Shown here: one piece after another, positions 1 to 8,926 of the stretch | How the letters are laid out: every line of letters starts with the position of its first letter | How positions within the stretch are numbered: position 1 is the first letter of the stretch | Source of the DNA: Betaproteobacteria bacterium | GTDB taxonomy: Bacteria; Pseudomonadota; Gammaproteobacteria; Burkholderiales; Usitatibacteraceae | Direction of reading: 5' to 3' | Assembly (NCBI GenBank): GCA_016720925.1 | Contig: JADKJR010000016.1 | Coordinates: forward strand, 16,715-80,714 | DNA: 64,000 bases | The notes under the pieces: generated by a model | The model's database searches: none | Seen by the model: only the letters and a program-made list of their open reading frames with translations | What the model was told of the DNA's origin: nothing | Program-made: the position numbers and the translations under genes

Positions 1-525
1 GCCACCGCCGCCGCGATGGAAACTGTAAAACCCGCCACGGTCAATTCAACCGAACGCAAACGCGATTTTGTCGTACGCATGTCACAGCATGCGAAAGAAG
101 CGGAACTGAAGACGGGCGTCCCGGCCAAATTCATGATCGGCCAGGCAGCGCTGGAATCCGGCTGGGGCAAGCGCGAAATCAAGGATGGCAGCGGACAATC
201 CGCGTTCAATGTATTTGGCATCAAGGCGACCGGCAACTGGAGCGGGCCGACAGTCGATGTATCCACGACCGAATTCGTCAACGGCGTAGGCAGGAAGGTC
301 GTCGAAAAATTCCGCGCCTACGCCTCCTACGCCGAGGGTTTTGCCGACTACGCAAAGCTCATCGCCGACAATCCGCGCTATGCCAACGTGGTCAGGACCG
401 CGCGCCAGGGTATCGAATTTTTCGCACAAGGTCTGCAACGCGCCGGCTATGCGACCGACCCGGCCTACGCCACCAAGCTGACAAGGGTCATCAATGACGC
501 GGTGCAAATCGACCGGCAAGCCTAA
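1..525 (+). CDS. flgJ: FlgJ, C-terminal peptidoglycan hydrolase part (5' end outside window)
   Basis: The frame is open from base 1, so the gene begins upstream and only about 174 codons are visible. What remains is the glucosaminidase/muramidase domain that lets the flagellar rod pass through the periplasmic peptidoglycan. The motif QAALESGWGK carries the expected catalytic Glu, and the late motif YATDPAYATKL is typical of FlgJ. The N-terminal rod-cap domain cannot be seen. The next gene is flgK, 72 nt downstream, which is the standard order. The TAA stop (523-525) doubles as the first bases of a sigma-28 type -35 element for flgK. Confidence 0.93.
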   Translation, partial: ATAAAMETVKPATVNSTERKRDFVVRMSQHAKEAELKTGVPAKFMIGQAALESGWGKREIKDGSGQSAFNVFGIKATGNWSGPTVDVSTTEFVNGVGRKVVEKFRAYASYAEGFADYAKLIADNPRYANVVRTARQGIEFFAQGLQRAGYATDPAYATKLTRVINDAVQIDRQA

Positions 526-549
526 AGTATTCGCCGTTTCTGCCGATTA
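523..549 (+). promoter_or_regulatory. Sigma-28 (FliA) class 3 promoter for flgK-flgL
   Basis: TAAAGTAT (523-530), an 11-base spacer, then GCCGATTA (542-549). This matches the FliA consensus TAAAGTTT-N11-GCCGATAA at 7 of 8 and 7 of 8 positions. It lies 49 nt upstream of the flgK start. The -35 element includes the flgJ stop codon. It fits late expression of hook-filament junction proteins. Confidence 0.8.
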
Positions 550-597
550 ACTGCCGAATACGACAAAAAGTTATAGCGAACCCGACAGGAACCCGAC

Positions 598-2475
598 ATG
601 GCAAGTGGAATCTTGAATATTGGCGCCAGCGGCCTGACCGCGGCCTACGCAGCGTTGCAGACCACCGGCCACAATATTGCCAATGTATCCACGCCCGGCT
701 ACAAACGCCAGCAAACCAATCAGACATCGACTTTCGGCGCGGGATACATTGGCAACGGTGTCAGCGTCACGAACGTATCGAGGGTCTACAGCGAACTCGC
801 CAGCAGCGAAGCCAATCGCGCCGAGGCGCGTGCCAGCGAGGCTGGCGCACAGGCCGCCTACATTGGCCGGCTCGACAGGCTGCTGGGCGATTCCACGAGC
901 GGTGTCGGTGCGGCGGTCGACAGCTTCTTCAACAGCTTGCAGGCCCTTTCCGCCCAACCGTCGTCCACGGCGCAGCGCACGGCCTTCCTCGACGAGACAC
1001 GCAATCTGGCGGCAAGATTTTCGGAGGCCATCGACGGGATCAATATTCTCAAGGATACCGCGGCCCGGGACCTGTCGCTGTCACTGAACAATATCAACGA
1101 AATGGGCCGCCAGGTGGCCTCGCTGAACTCGGCGATCTCGCTGGCCCTCGCATCCGGCATGTCGCCAAACGATCTGATGGATCAGCGCGATAACCTGATC
1201 CGCAATATCGCCGGCGAAATTGGCGTGACCACCATTGAACAAAGCGACGGTTCGGTCAACCTGCTGGTGGGCAACGGACAGCCGCTGGTGGTGGGAGATC
1301 GCGTGAGTAAATTGGTGATTGGCGCGGACCCCGCCGATCCGGACAAAGTCGCGCTGATCCTTCAGGGTCCTGCCGGCAACGTAATGGTGGGTAGCGACGG
1401 CAGCGCGATGGGCGGCAAGGTCGCGGCCATGATGAACATACACAATCGGGACCTGGCGGGCGCCGAAGCCGAACTGGGCCGCCTGGCGATCGCCATTGCC
1501 ACGCCCCTGAATCAGCAGCATCAGCGCGGTCTCGACCTGAATGGCAATAGTGGCGGTGACCTGTTCACGCTTCCGGCCGCGGTCAGTTACCCGCTGTCCA
1601 CCAATACGGGCAACGCGGCGGTGAATATTTCCATCGCTGACGCCTCGCAACTCAAGGCGAGCGACTACCGTCTCGATTTTGACGGCGCCAACTATCAACT
1701 CACGCGATTAAGCGACAGCACGCAACAATCCTTTGCCGCCATGCCCGCGACCGTGGACGGGTTCGGCATCAGCATCGCTTCCGGCGCGATGGCGGCCGGC
1801 GACAGCTTCACGTTAAAGCCGGTCTCGACACGCGCAGGCGGCATCGCCGCCGCCTTCATGGATCCGCAGCGGGTAGCACTGGCGCTGCCGGTTGCCGCCA
1901 ATGCCACGCTTGGCAATGCCGGCAACATCGCCGTACAGGGCCTCAGCCTCGATGCAACGCCGAACGCCAATCTCACACAACCCGTCACGCTGACGTTTAC
2001 CGGGCCGAATACCTTTGATGTCGCCGGCGTTGGCACCGGCAACCAGACCGCGCAAACCTACACGGCCGGGACGCCAATCAGCTTCAACGGCTGGACACTT
2101 GACTTTTCCGGCACACCGCGTGCCGGCGACACGGTGACCATCCGTCCCAATACCAATCCGGCGGGTGACAACCGCAATGGCCTGAACCTGGCCGCGTTTG
2201 AATCCGGCGGCATCGTCGATGGACGAACTCCGGCGCAGAGCTTCGCCGCCACACTGGCCAACGTAGGCAGCCAGGCGCGTGCAGCCAATCTCGATGCACG
2301 CATCCAGGGTGCGGTACGCGATGACGCGGTGGCAGCCGAGCAAAGTTTCTCCGGCGTAAATCTCGACGAAGAAGCCGCCCGGCTGATGCAGTACCAGCAG
2401 GCGTATCAGGCAGCCGCCAAGGTGATTGCCACCGCGCAAACGGTATTCGATGCCCTGCTCAGCCTCGGGCGATAG
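598..2475 (+). CDS. flgK: Flagellar hook-associated protein 1 (FlgK)
   Basis: A 625-residue protein, close to the usual FlgK length. It forms the first junction ring between hook and filament outside the cell. The N-terminus (ILNIGASGLTAAYAALQTTG, then HNIANVSTPGYKRQ) is the flagellar rod/hook family signature. The C-terminus (GVNLDEEAARLMQYQQAYQA, then AAKVIATAQTVFDALL) is the matching coiled-coil D0/D1 segment. The centre is the variable exposed domain. Start chosen at ATG 598, preceded by CAGGA. It is followed after 11 nt by flgL, so the two are co-transcribed, probably from the sigma-28 site at 523-549. Confidence 0.96.
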   Translation: MASGILNIGASGLTAAYAALQTTGHNIANVSTPGYKRQQTNQTSTFGAGYIGNGVSVTNVSRVYSELASSEANRAEARASEAGAQAAYIGRLDRLLGDSTSGVGAAVDSFFNSLQALSAQPSSTAQRTAFLDETRNLAARFSEAIDGINILKDTAARDLSLSLNNINEMGRQVASLNSAISLALASGMSPNDLMDQRDNLIRNIAGEIGVTTIEQSDGSVNLLVGNGQPLVVGDRVSKLVIGADPADPDKVALILQGPAGNVMVGSDGSAMGGKVAAMMNIHNRDLAGAEAELGRLAIAIATPLNQQHQRGLDLNGNSGGDLFTLPAAVSYPLSTNTGNAAVNISIADASQLKASDYRLDFDGANYQLTRLSDSTQQSFAAMPATVDGFGISIASGAMAAGDSFTLKPVSTRAGGIAAAFMDPQRVALALPVAANATLGNAGNIAVQGLSLDATPNANLTQPVTLTFTGPNTFDVAGVGTGNQTAQTYTAGTPISFNGWTLDFSGTPRAGDTVTIRPNTNPAGDNRNGLNLAAFESGGIVDGRTPAQSFAATLANVGSQARAANLDARIQGAVRDDAVAAEQSFSGVNLDEEAARLMQYQQAYQAAAKVIATAQTVFDALLSLGR

Positions 2476-2486
2476 AAAGGTCTCAC

Positions 2487-3692
2487 ATGCGCATCTCCAC
2501 GTCACAGATGTATCAGAACGCTGCATCGACCATCACCACCAAACAGTCGGACCTTGCGCGTATCCAGAATCAGCTCTCCTCCGGCAAACGCATCGCCAGC
2601 CTGGCGGACGATCCGGCAGGCGCCGCGAGCGCGGCGGTCCTGCGTTCGGAGCTTGCGGCCAACGGACAGTTCGATCAGAACCGGCAGATCGCGCAGCAGC
2701 GTCTGTCCTATGCGGAGAATACGCTCGGCGCCATCGGCGAAAATTTGCAGTCCGCGCGTGAATTGCTGGTCAGCGCCGGCAACGGAGCCTATTCCGACAG
2801 CGACCGGAAAATCATTGCCGGCCAATTGCGGGAAGGCCTGGCGACGCTCATCGGACTTGCCAATTCAGCCGATGGACAGGGCAGCTATCTGTTTGGCGGA
2901 TTCCGGGAAGACACGCCACCGTTTGTCGAGACCGCCGCCACGGTCAGCTACGTCGCTGACGACGGCACACGAATGATCAATGTCTCGCGCAACCGCTCCA
3001 TTGGGACCGGGTTCAATGGCGCGGACATATTCATGCGCATTCCGAACGGCAATGGTGTGTTTGTCAATTCCGCCAATGCCGGCAACAGCGGTACCGGGAC
3101 CATCGACGGCGGTCGTGTCACCAATGCGGCGTCGCTGACCGGGAACGACTATGAAATCCGCTTCCAGTCCGGCGCCAGTGGCACCACCTACGATATCTGG
3201 GACACGACGAACAACGCTGCCGTCAGCGTCGGCACGCCCTACACCGCACCAGCCTCGATTGCCTTGCCCGGCATGAGCGTCAATATCAATGGCACCCCGG
3301 CAAACGGCGACAAGTTCGCCGTGGTGCCAAGCGGCAACCAGGATATTTTCACCACCCTTCGCAATGCGATAACTCTGCTTGATATACCCGCCAACGGCAA
3401 CAGCACCAAGATCAGCAATGGCCTGAGCACGGCGCTGACCAATATGGATCAGGCGCTCGCGCATATGTCGGATGCGCGCGGCGGTGCCGGCGCGCGCCTC
3501 AATGAACTGGATCAGCTCGGCAATATGGGCGCGGTGCGCGACGTCGACCTGAAAAGTACGCTGTCGTCCGTTGAAGACATCGACTACGCCAAGACAATCA
3601 GCGACCTCACGGTGGCGCAATCCGGATTGGATGCCGCGTTGGCAAGCTATGCTCGCATCATGAAGTCCTCGCTGTTCGACTATTTGCGCTGA
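2487..3692 (+). CDS. flgL: Flagellar hook-associated protein 3 (FlgL)
   Basis: A 401-residue second junction protein between FlgK and flagellin. The N-terminus MRISTSQMYQNAASTIT with QNQLSSGKRIASLADDPAGA is the conserved flagellin-like D0/D1 helix. The C-terminus (LSSVEDIDYAKTISDLTVAQ and ASYARIMKSSLFDYLR) is the matching helix. RBS GAAAGG lies about 7 nt before ATG 2487. It is the last flagellar structural gene here, and a long hairpin starts 60 nt after its stop. Confidence 0.95.
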   Translation: MRISTSQMYQNAASTITTKQSDLARIQNQLSSGKRIASLADDPAGAASAAVLRSELAANGQFDQNRQIAQQRLSYAENTLGAIGENLQSARELLVSAGNGAYSDSDRKIIAGQLREGLATLIGLANSADGQGSYLFGGFREDTPPFVETAATVSYVADDGTRMINVSRNRSIGTGFNGADIFMRIPNGNGVFVNSANAGNSGTGTIDGGRVTNAASLTGNDYEIRFQSGASGTTYDIWDTTNNAAVSVGTPYTAPASIALPGMSVNINGTPANGDKFAVVPSGNQDIFTTLRNAITLLDIPANGNSTKISNGLSTALTNMDQALAHMSDARGGAGARLNELDQLGNMGAVRDVDLKSTLSSVEDIDYAKTISDLTVAQSGLDAALASYARIMKSSLFDYLR

Positions 3693-3751
3693 TCCCGAAT
3701 ACGGCTCCGAACCTAAAGGCGAGCGGGCATGAGGTCGCCAATAAATTTACC

Positions 3752-3817
3752 AAACACAAGTACTGGTGCGGCGTTTCGGCCACAAATGGCTGAAACGCCG
3801 CACCAGTACTTGTGTTT
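3752..3817. repeat. Long palindrome, copy 1 of a dispersed hairpin repeat family
   Basis: Left arm 3752-3782 (31 nt), loop CAAA, right arm 3787-3817, with a single mismatch that would be a G-U pair in RNA. The ends read AAACACAAGTACTGG and CCAGTACTTGTGTTT. Related copies with core CAAGCACTGGCG / CGCCAGTGCTTG lie at 8316-8380, 15971-16041 and 47121-47186. It is followed by a short T-rich stretch and may also terminate flgKL transcription. Confidence 0.85.
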
Positions 3818-3940
3818 TCTGTATTGGCGATCGCTACTGGCCCCGGTGTGTACAGAACACACTATGGGACCCGCCAAAGCACACACCGAGGGACACACCA
3901 AGCCATCGCACAACCCGGCAAATCCAATCACACGGCGTAT

Positions 3941-3967
3941 TCAAGATGTCGCCCTTTCTGCCGATAT
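3941..3967 (+). promoter_or_regulatory. Probable sigma-28 promoter for the REC-GGDEF-EAL gene
   Basis: TCAAGATG (3941-3948), an 11-base spacer, then GCCGATAT (3960-3967). The -10 is strong and the -35 weaker (5 of 8). The spacer ending CTTTCT before GCCGAT resembles the flgK promoter spacer. The likely start codon is at 4055. Confidence 0.55.
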
Positions 3968-4054
3968 TAGAACGTGCGGCAGTGACATATGCGCGCATCG
4001 GAATCGGCGGGGCAACCCGCTTGCGATTGCTGACTATTGAACCCGGATGGAAAA

Positions 4055-6256
4055 ATGAATCAAGTTGAAATCCGCCCGAAGGTACTGACCATCGACGACG
4101 ACGATGGTGGCCGTCTGATGACGGTGCTGAATCTCGAGGAGCGCGGCTTTGCCGTGACCGAAGCAGATTGTGGCGAGCAAGGCATCGCCGCCGTGCAGAC
4201 CGAACGGCCCGACGTGATCCTGCTCGATGCGATGATGCCGGGAATGGATGGCTTCGAGGTCTGCCGGAGAATTCGCGCGCTGCCCGGCGCCGAACATTTG
4301 CCGATCCTGATGCTGACCGGCCTTGACGATGACAATTCCATCTCGCGCGCCTATGACGCCGGCGCGACGGATTTTTTTGTCAAATCCGATCACTGGACGC
4401 TGCTGGTGCAACGCATCCGCTATTTGCACCGCGCCAGCCGCATGCGCGACGAACTCGCCGAAAGCCGCAACAAGGAAGCGTGGACACAACGCATCGCGCG
4501 CCTCGGTTACTGGGAGTGGGATGTGGCGCGTCGCAGCTTCCTCGCCTCCGAGGAATGCTTTCGCCTGATGGGCAGCCCGAACGCACTTTCATCCCATCCG
4601 ATCTCGATGTCGGTGTGCGACATTGCAAAACTGTTCCAGTACGTGCAGGCCGATGAACGGCTGCGCGTGGAGGGGATCGTTGCGCGCATCCTGGGTGAAA
4701 GTGGATCCACCCAATTTGAATGCCACCTCGTGGGGATGGACGACGCCATTCGCGCCGTGCGCCTCGAAATCGAAGTCGAACGCAGCAACGATGGCGCCAT
4801 GTCGCGCGTCTACGGCGTGATTCAGGACATTTCCGAACGCAAGCGCAACGAAGACCAGATCCGCGTGCTCGCCAATTACGACAGTCTTACCGGCCTGTCG
4901 AATCGCCGCCAGTTCCACGAACAACTGGTGTCAACGATCGAACGTGCGCGGCCGGATCGTTCGCCAGTGGTGCTGCTGTTCCTGGACCTTAACCGCCTGA
5001 AACATATCAATGACACGCTCGGTTACGCCGCCGGCGATCATCTGCTGACCGAGATCGCATTGCGCCTCAACCAATCCGTCCGCGATCGCGGCCTGAAAGG
5101 CTCCTCCACGGATCTGGTGGCGCGTCTCGCCGGTGACCAGTTCGCGATCATGCTGACCGGGCTCTCCGGCGCCGGCGAAGCAGAAGCTGTCGCCCGCCAT
5201 GTTCAGAGTGCCCTCTGCAAACCCATTCCCGTCGGCGACCACGAGTGCGTGACCAGCGCCTCAATCGGCATCGCCGCGTACCCGCGTGACGGCGATGATG
5301 CCGATACCTTGATGCGCTACGCTGATATTGCCATGAACACGGCCAAGACAAATGGCGTCAATACGCTGCAGGTTTACCGGCCGGGATTAAATGCAACATC
5401 CAAGGAAAGGCTATTGCTCGAACAAGCCCTGCACAAGGCGCTCGACCGCAATGAACTCGTCATGTACTACCAGCCCCAAATCGATACCCGTCTGGGCAAG
5501 ATCATCGGCGCGGAAGCACTGATGCGCTGGCAATGCGACGGCCGCCTCGTACCGCCCGGTGAATTCATCAGCATCGCCGAGGAGATCGGGCTGATCGTTT
5601 CATTTGGAGAATGGGCGCTCAATAATGTCATGGGCCGCAATCGTGCCTGGATCGATTCCGGCTTCGAGCCGATGCCGATTGCGGTAAACATCCCGGGCGG
5701 CCAATTCGAATGCGCCAATTTTGTCGATCTGGTTCAGGAAATTCTCACGCGTCAGCGAATTGCGCCGGAATACCTGGAACTGGAAATCACCGAGACCTCG
5801 GTGATGCGCAATCTGGCCACGACGCTGCCCGTACTGGATGCATTGACCGCCTTGGGCATACGCCTGTCGGTGGACGATTTCGGGACCGGCTATTCCTCGC
5901 TTTCCTACCTGCGCCGCCTGCCGATCGATACCCTGAAGATCGACGCCTCCTTTGTCCGTGATTTGCAAAAAGGCTCTGACAGCGAAGCCATCGTGGCGGC
6001 CATCATCGCCATGGCGAAGAGCCTTGACCTTCGCGTCATCGCCGAAGGTGTCGAGACCCACGAACAGATGTGCCTGTTGCACGCCTACGGCTGCCACATC
6101 ATGCAGGGCTATTATTTTTCAAGGCCGGTTCCTGCCGCCGATTTCGCGCGATTCCGCCTGGAGTATGGCGACCAGAAAGTGCTGCCGAAAGCGAACACAC
6201 CCGGCAGCAGAAAAAATATCAGCCCGCTGCATGCTGCCTTTGGCGGCACGCACTGA
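4055..6256 (+). CDS. Response regulator with PAS, degenerate GGDEF and EAL domains
   Basis: About 733 residues from ATG 4055; an in-frame TTG at 4037 has no better ribosome site. Order: receiver (about 5-125, phospho-acceptor D58 in VILLDAMMPGMDG), a PAS-like segment (about 140-265), GGDEF-type domain (about 275-445) and EAL domain (about 455-715). The GGDEF signature is AGDQF (LAGDQFAIML), so cyclase activity is unlikely. The EAL domain keeps its key motifs: GAEALMRW, EITETSVM, DDFGTGYSSLSYL, KIDASFV and EGVET. The protein is therefore expected to be a c-di-GMP phosphodiesterase controlled by phosphorylation. A sigma-28 type promoter upstream ties it to flagellar expression. No TM segment. 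Confidence 0.9.
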   Translation: MNQVEIRPKVLTIDDDDGGRLMTVLNLEERGFAVTEADCGEQGIAAVQTERPDVILLDAMMPGMDGFEVCRRIRALPGAEHLPILMLTGLDDDNSISRAYDAGATDFFVKSDHWTLLVQRIRYLHRASRMRDELAESRNKEAWTQRIARLGYWEWDVARRSFLASEECFRLMGSPNALSSHPISMSVCDIAKLFQYVQADERLRVEGIVARILGESGSTQFECHLVGMDDAIRAVRLEIEVERSNDGAMSRVYGVIQDISERKRNEDQIRVLANYDSLTGLSNRRQFHEQLVSTIERARPDRSPVVLLFLDLNRLKHINDTLGYAAGDHLLTEIALRLNQSVRDRGLKGSSTDLVARLAGDQFAIMLTGLSGAGEAEAVARHVQSALCKPIPVGDHECVTSASIGIAAYPRDGDDADTLMRYADIAMNTAKTNGVNTLQVYRPGLNATSKERLLLEQALHKALDRNELVMYYQPQIDTRLGKIIGAEALMRWQCDGRLVPPGEFISIAEEIGLIVSFGEWALNNVMGRNRAWIDSGFEPMPIAVNIPGGQFECANFVDLVQEILTRQRIAPEYLELEITETSVMRNLATTLPVLDALTALGIRLSVDDFGTGYSSLSYLRRLPIDTLKIDASFVRDLQKGSDSEAIVAAIIAMAKSLDLRVIAEGVETHEQMCLLHAYGCHIMQGYYFSRPVPAADFARFRLEYGDQKVLPKANTPGSRKNISPLHAAFGGTH

Positions 6257-6361
6257 AACGCGCCATCATGCGCAGCTTGCCCGCACGACTTGCCGGATGG
6301 TGTTTCGGCATGCATCCCTGTACCCACCAATGAAACACTAGCCGGCACGACCGCAAAAATC

Positions 6362-8263
6362 ATGGACACGCTTACCCGCAATACCAGTCCCGCCAACATT
6401 GCCCGTGAGGCGATACGTCAGCTGGCGGCTTCGCGGGTCGCACCGACGCCGGAGAATTTTTCGCGGGCATACCGCGAAGCCATGGGTGGCTCGGGCGATA
6501 CAGGCGGCGACACCGGTGACAGCGCAAGCCACGCGGCAGGTGGCGTCGAACCGGAACAGGTATTGACCCAGTTGGTCGAAGGCATCACCACGCGCCTTCC
6601 GGAACTCGGCAGCGCATTGCGGTTGCAGGAACACGTCAAGGGCCGCGCGTGGAAGAATGCCCTGAAGGCCGTCAATGAAACGCTGAGCGAAGCGCTGGCC
6701 GAGCCCTCGCGCGAATGGCCACGCATGCTGCAGCACCTGCTCACGCAGCTCGATACCACGCACGCGGACTGGACCCGCGCGCGCAAACTCGGCGCCGTAC
6801 GGCATGTCCTCACAGCGCCCTCGGCCGATGATCACACCCGCGAAAAACTCGAACGCCTGATGGCCGGGTGGGCGCTAAAACCGGGAGAGCATACCGAACT
6901 TGCGGCGTCGTCGGCGTCGCCGTCCACGGCGGCCACCCCGCTTGCCGACAACTCAAATCGTCATATCGAGGCGCACACCGACACTGGCGTATCGGCCGCC
7001 GTTGTATCCACCACGGTCACGTCACAACCGTCTTCCGATCAACGCGCCGAAGTAAAAGCATGGCGACTGCTGGCTCAAACGGCATTGGATCTTTATCAAC
7101 CACCGGATTGCCGCGAAACTAAAGCGATGTCCACCAAAGGTAGCGAATCCTTGGGAACCTCAGGCTCCCTGGGAGCGCGCCTGGCGAAATTCTCCGGCGT
7201 GCCAGGTGCCGATTGGCTTCAGGAAATTCAGTCCGCTTCGGTCAGCACCCAGGCGGAAGTGCAGCGCCAGGCTGCCCTGCGCGAGAGACTGGTCAAGCTC
7301 CTGCGATTGCTTTGTGAAAACCTTGCCTTGTTTGCCGATGAAGACGCGTGGGTTAGCGGTCAGGTTGAGCGCATCACGCAATTGCTCGCCGCGCCGCTCG
7401 ACGAACGTTCGCTGTCCGAAACAGAAGACAGCGTGCGACTGGCAGTGCAACGCCAGGCCGAGCTGCAAGCCGATCTCAAGGTCGCCAAGGCGGCCCTGAA
7501 GGAAATGCTGGCGTCCCTCATTGATCACTTGGCGAAGGCGGAAACCACGACCGGCGAATTCCATCGCCGCATCGGCGATCGCGCGGAAGCCATCAAGCAA
7601 GCCAACGACCTGCCGTCGCTGTCGCGAGTGGTCGCCAGCCTGCTGGACGATGCGGTTGAAATGCGCGAAGGTATTCAGCGCACCCATGGCGAACTGAGCG
7701 CCGCGCGCGAAAGCACCCAGAAATACGAAGCGCGCGTGCACGCGCTGGAGAAGGAGCTTGTCGATGTCAGCAGCCTGGTGCGGATCGATCCGTTGACACA
7801 GGTCCTGAACCGCCGCGGCCTGGAAGAAGCGTTCGTCGTCGAGCAATCGCGCACCGAGCGCGAGGGTGTTCCATTGGCTGTCGCATTGCTGGATATCGAT
7901 GATTTCAAGCGGCTGAACGATTCGCTCGGCCATCAGGCAGGCGACATGGCGTTGCAACACGTCGCGAATCTGGTACGCGGCGCGCTGCGGCCCGGCGACA
8001 CGGTGTCACGCTATGGTGGCGAGGAATTCGTGCTCCTGTTACCAGCCACGTCCGCCGCCGAAGCGGTCACCATCCTGACGCGCACACAGCGCCAATTGAC
8101 GCGCACTTTTTTCCTCCACAACGACGAAAAAATTCTCATCACGTTCAGCGCAGGTGTCACCGACTATCGCCCCGGCGACAGCCATGAATCCGCCATCCAG
8201 CGCGCGGACGCCGCTACCTACGTCGCCAAGAAAGCCGGCAAGAATCGGGTGCATCTTGGGTGA
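6362..8263 (+). CDS. Diguanylate cyclase (GGEEF) with long N-terminal helical region
   Basis: About 633 residues from ATG 6362; the frame is open from TTG 6290, but MDTLTRNTSPANIAREAIRQ starts like relatives. The N-terminal part (REAIRQLAASRVAPTPENFS, then RAYREAM) resembles a helical region found in a group of cytoplasmic cyclases. The middle is long and probably coiled-coil. The C-terminal domain (about 475-630) has YGGEEFVLLLP and an RPGD inhibitory site exactly five residues before GGEEF. Active c-di-GMP synthesis with product inhibition is expected. It follows the EAL gene by 105 nt in the same direction. Confidence 0.9.
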   Translation: MDTLTRNTSPANIAREAIRQLAASRVAPTPENFSRAYREAMGGSGDTGGDTGDSASHAAGGVEPEQVLTQLVEGITTRLPELGSALRLQEHVKGRAWKNALKAVNETLSEALAEPSREWPRMLQHLLTQLDTTHADWTRARKLGAVRHVLTAPSADDHTREKLERLMAGWALKPGEHTELAASSASPSTAATPLADNSNRHIEAHTDTGVSAAVVSTTVTSQPSSDQRAEVKAWRLLAQTALDLYQPPDCRETKAMSTKGSESLGTSGSLGARLAKFSGVPGADWLQEIQSASVSTQAEVQRQAALRERLVKLLRLLCENLALFADEDAWVSGQVERITQLLAAPLDERSLSETEDSVRLAVQRQAELQADLKVAKAALKEMLASLIDHLAKAETTTGEFHRRIGDRAEAIKQANDLPSLSRVVASLLDDAVEMREGIQRTHGELSAARESTQKYEARVHALEKELVDVSSLVRIDPLTQVLNRRGLEEAFVVEQSRTEREGVPLAVALLDIDDFKRLNDSLGHQAGDMALQHVANLVRGALRPGDTVSRYGGEEFVLLLPATSAAEAVTILTRTQRQLTRTFFLHNDEKILITFSAGVTDYRPGDSHESAIQRADAATYVAKKAGKNRVHLG

Positions 8264-8926
8264 GTGTGTTACTCAATTGGAGCGTTGCGGCACGGGCTGA
8301 CCAGATGCCAGGTTGAACTCAAGCACTGGCGGGGCTTTTCAGTCATTTTGTGCCAAAAGGTGCGCCAGTGCTTGCGTTTGCCGCCGTGGCGCAGGCCGTT
8401 AGCGAAAAAACACCGCGCGAGACCACGGGCTCCAATGCGGGAAATGGAAGATGAACCATTTTTCCCTCTCTGTTCCGCAACTGGCGAAGGCAAACGAAAG
8501 GATACTCTGGATAAAACATCGCCCGGCCCGTTGGGCGGGGTACCTAACCAATAAGGTACGCGTCGGTGATGCTCAAGTTTAGATGTGGAATGCCGTTACA
8601 AGGGAACGATTGCTTTGTGTCCTTGACTCGGGTCAGAAAGCGGTCACCCGACGGTCGAATTCTCATGTCCGATCGCCCTTTTCACCCTGCCATGCGCTTG
8701 ATGAACGAGGCCGACCGCAAGCTGCGAATTCAGAATTTCTGGATTGCGGGTGCAAACGTGCCGGGAATGACTGCTTGCCACGTGATGACATGTCGGGAGT
8801 TTTCTCAGCGTGGGGGCGCCAGTTCATTTCGCGGCGTATGCGCTATTGCCGGAAATGTAGTCGGCCGCCGGTATTCGCATGACGAACAGCGATATTGCAA
8901 AAAAACCGGAGAACCGAGGAGAACAG
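8264..8926. other. 663-nt intergenic leader with hairpin repeat
   Basis: No gene supported. It contains dispersed hairpin copy 2 (8316-8380) and, at about 8480-8570, a structured stretch with stems CGCCC/GGGCG (about 8521-8538) and GTACCT/AGGTAC (about 8540-8560). The frame that is open from 8566 has no recognisable protein until the TonB receptor sequence begins. Confidence 0.6.
8316..8380. repeat. Dispersed hairpin repeat, copy 2
   Basis: Left arm CAAGCACTGGCGGGGCTTTT (8320-8339), right arm AAAAGGTGCGCCAGTGCTTG (8355-8374), with a loop containing CATTTTGTGCC. The same loop and arm text recurs in reverse orientation at 47121-47186 and in the same orientation at 15971-16041. It lies 52 nt after the stop of the GGEEF cyclase. 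Confidence 0.8.

Larger units (their letters stand above)
3693..4054. other. Intergenic region with hairpin repeat and sigma-28 promoter
   Basis: No convincing gene. It holds a near-perfect 66-nt palindrome (3752-3817), a smaller GTGTGT/ACACAC inverted repeat near 3846-3862, and a sigma-28 type promoter at 3941-3967 reading into the next gene. Confidence 0.7.

Noticed and set aside
3752..3817. Simple rho-independent terminator only
   Set aside because: It may terminate, but the 31-bp arms are longer than usual and related copies occur at three other places, so a repeat family explains it better.
8566..8926. Possible small gene in the open frame starting at 8566
   Set aside because: The peptide resembles nothing, has no RBS, and the frame only joins receptor sequence after several frame changes. 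The receptor has its own RBS and ATG at 8927.
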